From: Nocardia testacea NBRC 100365
GTDB lineage: Bacteria > Actinomycetota > Actinomycetes > Mycobacteriales > Mycobacteriaceae
DNA: 56,082 nt
Assembly (NCBI RefSeq): GCF_000308775.1
Contig: NZ_BAGJ01000265.1
Span: 1-56,082 of the forward strand
Direction: 5' to 3'
The position numbers and the translations under genes are program-made. The notes below the pieces were generated by a model that saw only the letters and a program-made list of their open reading frames with translations, searched no databases and was not told the DNA's origin. Of the stretch, positions 53,565 through 56,082 are shown one piece after another (positions within the stretch are counted from its first letter, which is position 1; each line of letters begins with the position of its first letter).

Positions 53565-55040
53565 TCAGGCACCGATAGCGGTGACTGCCGGTTTCGGGGT
53601 CCAAGGGGCCGGGATGGTGTTGCGGCGGTGGCGGTAACGGATCACTTTGACGCTGGATGCGCCGGTGAATACGGCCCCGTTGTGTTCGATGATCCAGGTA
53701 CCCGGTCGGCAGAACCGACGACGCAACTCGCTCTATTTGAGCCGGGAGTGTTTGTGGTGCAGCCACTTTGCGATGCGGTGCCACGTTAGGTGGTCGATCG
53801 CGTGGAATACCTGCTTGGACACTCCATACCTGAAGTAGTTCGCCAAGCCCCGCAGCATCCTGTTCAAACTGTTGACCAGTTCGTCCAGGGTGAGATGCAG
53901 GGTCGACCTGTTCACTTTCGCCCGGACCTTGCCCTTGATCGACTCAATCGCCTTTTTGGACGGCCGGGTATAGATGTAATGCTTCTGCGTCCCTCGTTTC
54001 CGCTGCCTGCGGTATAGTGGCCGAGGAAGTCGAAGCCCTCGTCAACATGAACGACACGGGTCTTCTCCGGCGCCAAGCGCAACCCCAACGGAGCCAGCAC
54101 GCCTGCCACCTCCTCACGCAGCGCCTCGGCATGGCGTCGGTCGCCCGACACCATCAGGACGAAATCGTCCGCAAAGCGGACAATTCTCCAGTTGCCCAGG
54201 CCCTTTCGTCTGCGTGTGGGCCGCCGCTTATCGGTGCCCATTACCGTCTGCCATTGCTGGTCGAAGTGCTCATCCAGCGCGAAGAGGGCGATATTCGCCA
54301 GCAGCGGGGAGAGGAACCCGCCCTGGGGCACCCCGGTCCAGGTGTCTTCCGTTTCTCCGAAGATCGTCATGACCCCGGATTTCAGGAACGCCGTCACCAA
54401 CGCGCACACCCGCTTGTCCTTGACCCGGCCCCGCACGCGACTCATCAGGGCAGAGTGATCGATCTCGTCGAAACACGCCTTGATGTCCGCCTCCAACACC
54501 CAGTGGTAATCCCTCGGGCGGGATGCGAGAAAATGGATCTCGGAAATCGCGTCATGTGCCCGCCGGTTCGGACGGAACCCATACGAGCACGGCAGAAAGT
54601 CCGCCTCGAAAATCGGCTCGAGCGCCGCTTTCAGACTGGCCTGCACGACCCGGTCGGCGACAGTCGGAATCCCGAGCTTGCGCAGGTTGCCGCCTGCTTT
54701 GGGGATCATCGCCTGCCGCACTGCGACCGGTGAGAACTCGCCGGACTTCAGCGAATTCCGGATGCCGTCCAGGAACGCATGTACCCCGATCCCGGTCTCG
54801 AGCTGGGCCACAGTGACCCTGTCGATCCCCGCCGTCCTTGCTCCGGTGTTACCGGACACGCGTTCCCACGCATGCATCAGAAACGCCGGGTCATGGACGA
54901 GGTTGAACAGATCGCCGAAACGGCGGGAGGACTCTTCTCCCGCCCAGCGATGCAACTTGATCTGTCCGTACCGTGAAGTACGCCGAATCGGGATCCGGCC
55001 ACTGCACGGCGCTGGTATTCACCAGCGCAACTTCGGACAT
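53565..55040 (-). pseudogene. Group II intron-encoded reverse transcriptase/maturase, decayed
   Basis: The protein starts at ATG 55040 (MSEVALVNTSAVQWPDPDSA) with a GGAG site upstream. RT landmarks: RQAMIPKAGGNLRKLGIPTV, SYGFRPNRRAHDAISEIHFL, GVPQGGFLSPLLANIALFAL and the active site VRFADDFVLMVSGD. The maturase X domain is RQRKRGTQKHYIYTRPSKKA and RGLANYFRYGVSKQVFHAID; then SELRRRFCRPGTW, FTGASSVKVIRYRHRR. Three lesions are visible: a frameshift near 54961 (between RTDQ and KLHRW), one near 54010 (after FLGHYT), and TAG at 53733-53735 replacing Trp in KWSELRRRF. The gene is dead unless these are sequence errors. Confidence 0.9.
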
Positions 55041-55633
55041 TGCACCCTTCTCCTTGACTGACATGCTGCCGCCCTTCCCCATGCGCCGGGCTCTCCCCAG
55101 CTCGGAGTACTACGACGGCTCCGCCCCGTCCGCGCTTCGGCCGGCGTCGGGCCTATCCCCATCGATCTCTCTGGCTGGGAGTCAGGAGAGAGCGCACGCG
55201 GACGGTTCCCACGTTCACTGTTGTTCGGTCAACGGGTTAGGCACCCGGCTCTGCCCCTGCGATATCGCCATGGTTACGCCGCAGTCCTTCACTATGGCCT
55301 CCCAGCTCAGGCCAACAATACCCAGCCAGAAGTTCCCCACCTGCCTATCTTGCACGTGGGTGCGCATCGCACCCCGGCCCATATCCACCGGGTTCGAGCT
55401 GGTTCAAAATGAAGAGGCTTAACGACACCGGTTCCTCGCGTATACCTTCCTGTCTCGTTCACCAGGCCCGACCCATCCGGTAGTCCCGGCCCGACCTGAC
55501 TTCGTCGAGGCTGCTCCCACCCTCACCGGCGACCCCTGGATCAGGCTGCCTCCAACTTCACCCCGCCGCTACGACGACAGGGCCACGGTGGTCTCTCACC
55601 TCCGTCCGAACAAAACAGCGCCTCGTGGCGCAC

Positions 55634-55728
55634 TGCAAGGTCTTGAAGATCCGCCCGTAGTGGGCGATCGCCTGGCCCAAGCTGGTCGGGTTGCCATCTC
55701 GGGAAATCATCCGCGTCACAACCGGTGG
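55634..55728 (-). pseudogene. Tn3-family transposase fragment, 5' exon before the intron
   Basis: Reads VTRMISRDGNPTSLGQAIAH, then YGRIFKTL up to the intron at 55633/55634, homologous to the transposase at 2283-4895. Homology begins only at VTRMISRDG; upstream sequence (GCPPVV and before) is unrelated, so the transposase was already a C-terminal fragment of about 150 codons. Confidence 0.85.
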
Positions 55729-55933
55729 ACAACCGGAGACTTCCTCGAACGGGGACCAACCCATCGGTCATATGGCCTGCTGGCTGTGCCGGAGACCGGC
55801 CCCCGTCACGACTGTTCAAGAAGCGCCCGCTTGTCACCGCCGAGCAGATAGGGAGTCGACGCCTCTCCGTTGCTCGAAAATCGATGCGTTCTTGAACAGG
55901 CCAGCGTGAAATCATTGCTGGCCGAGGAGGATT
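55729..55933. other. Short stretch between Tn3 fragment and IS630 piece
   Basis: No gene recognised. Confidence 0.3.
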
Positions 55934-56082
55934 ACCACGACCGACCGGACCGGGCTGTCGAAATCGCCGATCGGGCGGATCTGGTGGCGGTTCGAGCTGA
56001 AACCGCACCAGGTCGACGGGTTCAAACTATCGACCGATCCGCTATTCGTGGAGCAAGTGGTCGACGTCGTCGGCCTGTACCA
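55934..56082 (+). pseudogene. IS630-family transposase fragment running off the window
   Basis: The frame TTDRTGLSKSPIGRIWWRFE, LKPHQVDGFKLSTDPLFVEQ, VVDVVGLY is the end of the HTH/linker and the beginning of the DDE domain of an IS630 transposase (GLSxSxVGRIWxxFxLKPH, FKLSxDPxFxEKVxDVVGLY). It is open to the window edge. The matching C-terminal end of an IS630 transposase, same orientation, is at bases 1-62. Confidence 0.75.

Larger units (their letters stand above)
53448..55633 (-). mobile_element. Group II intron, 2186 nt, inserted in a Tn3 transposase fragment
   Basis: On the minus strand the intron starts GTGCGCC at 55633 (GUGYG consensus) and ends CCAAC at 53448 (AY end). Joining the flanks gives KTLHILRLADD, identical in pattern to the uninterrupted copy at 2283-4895, so the boundaries are exact. 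Inside are an intron-encoded reverse transcriptase/maturase (broken), a domain V hairpin and a domain VI stem near the 3' end. The intron lies in the sense direction of its host gene, so the ancestral form could have spliced. Confidence 0.92.

Noticed and set aside
1..56082. CRISPR array, phage structural genes or replication origin
   Set aside because: No regularly spaced identical repeats, no capsid, tail or Rep proteins and no DnaA-box cluster were seen.

Overview
The window is high-GC DNA with codon use and gene families typical of a mycolic-acid actinobacterium, most likely Nocardia or a close relative. Pointers are a haemophore-like secreted protein, actinobacterial integrase and zinc-ribbon families, many TetR-type regulators and leaderless-looking starts. 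It is an accessory region: at least twelve transposon or recombinase remnants lie between short, intact catabolic operons. Both edges lie inside IS630-family transposase sequence, so the piece probably ends in copies of a repeated element.

Layout. 0-2.2 kb: flavin monooxygenase and divergent TetR gene sharing a 38-bp palindrome. 2.3-8.0 kb: frameshifted Tn3 transposase, then a dead IS256 transposase split by a complete ISL3 element with perfect ends and target duplication. 8.1-9.2 kb: a hypothetical gene and an integrase-like remnant. 9.6-12.7 kb: an overlapping three-gene set, tryptophan 2,3-dioxygenase (with one in-frame stop), class V PLP enzyme (kynureninase-like) and a second dioxygenase-superfamily protein. 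12.7-13.5 kb: damaged IS5. 13.8-19.8 kb: haemophore-like protein, two coupled lipoproteins, a broken zinc-ribbon gene and a PLP lyase.

21.2-31.9 kb is the metabolic core. On the minus strand lie a kynurenine-formamidase-like hydrolase, an MHS-type transporter and a flavin oxidoreductase. On the plus strand, after an IS110 remnant, lie the genes of the meta-cleavage route of 3-hydroxyanthranilate: semialdehyde dehydrogenase, oxalocrotonate decarboxylase/hydratase, RidA-type deaminase, 3-hydroxyanthranilate 3,4-dioxygenase, ACMS decarboxylase and a LysR regulator. Four of the five enzyme genes overlap by 1-4 bases. With the 9.6-12.7 kb set this covers much of tryptophan to 4-oxalocrotonate; no kynurenine 3-monooxygenase was recognised.

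33-44.5 kb: resolvase-like protein, alpha/beta hydrolase with a Gly/Pro-rich N-terminus, an ECF sigma factor/DGPF protein/reductase operon, a STAND-LuxR regulator, and a haloalkane dehalogenase-TetR-SelW-like operon behind a leaderless promoter. 44.5-49 kb: transposase debris around a TetR/membrane-protein pair, an IS481 remnant and an integrase C-terminus. 49-51.8 kb: amidase, divergent TetR gene and a DUF2087 protein. 51.9-56.1 kb: a gene graveyard (recombinase, GDPD and MarR tails), then a Tn3 transposase fragment interrupted by a 2186-bp group II intron whose exact ends can be read, and finally the second IS630 piece.
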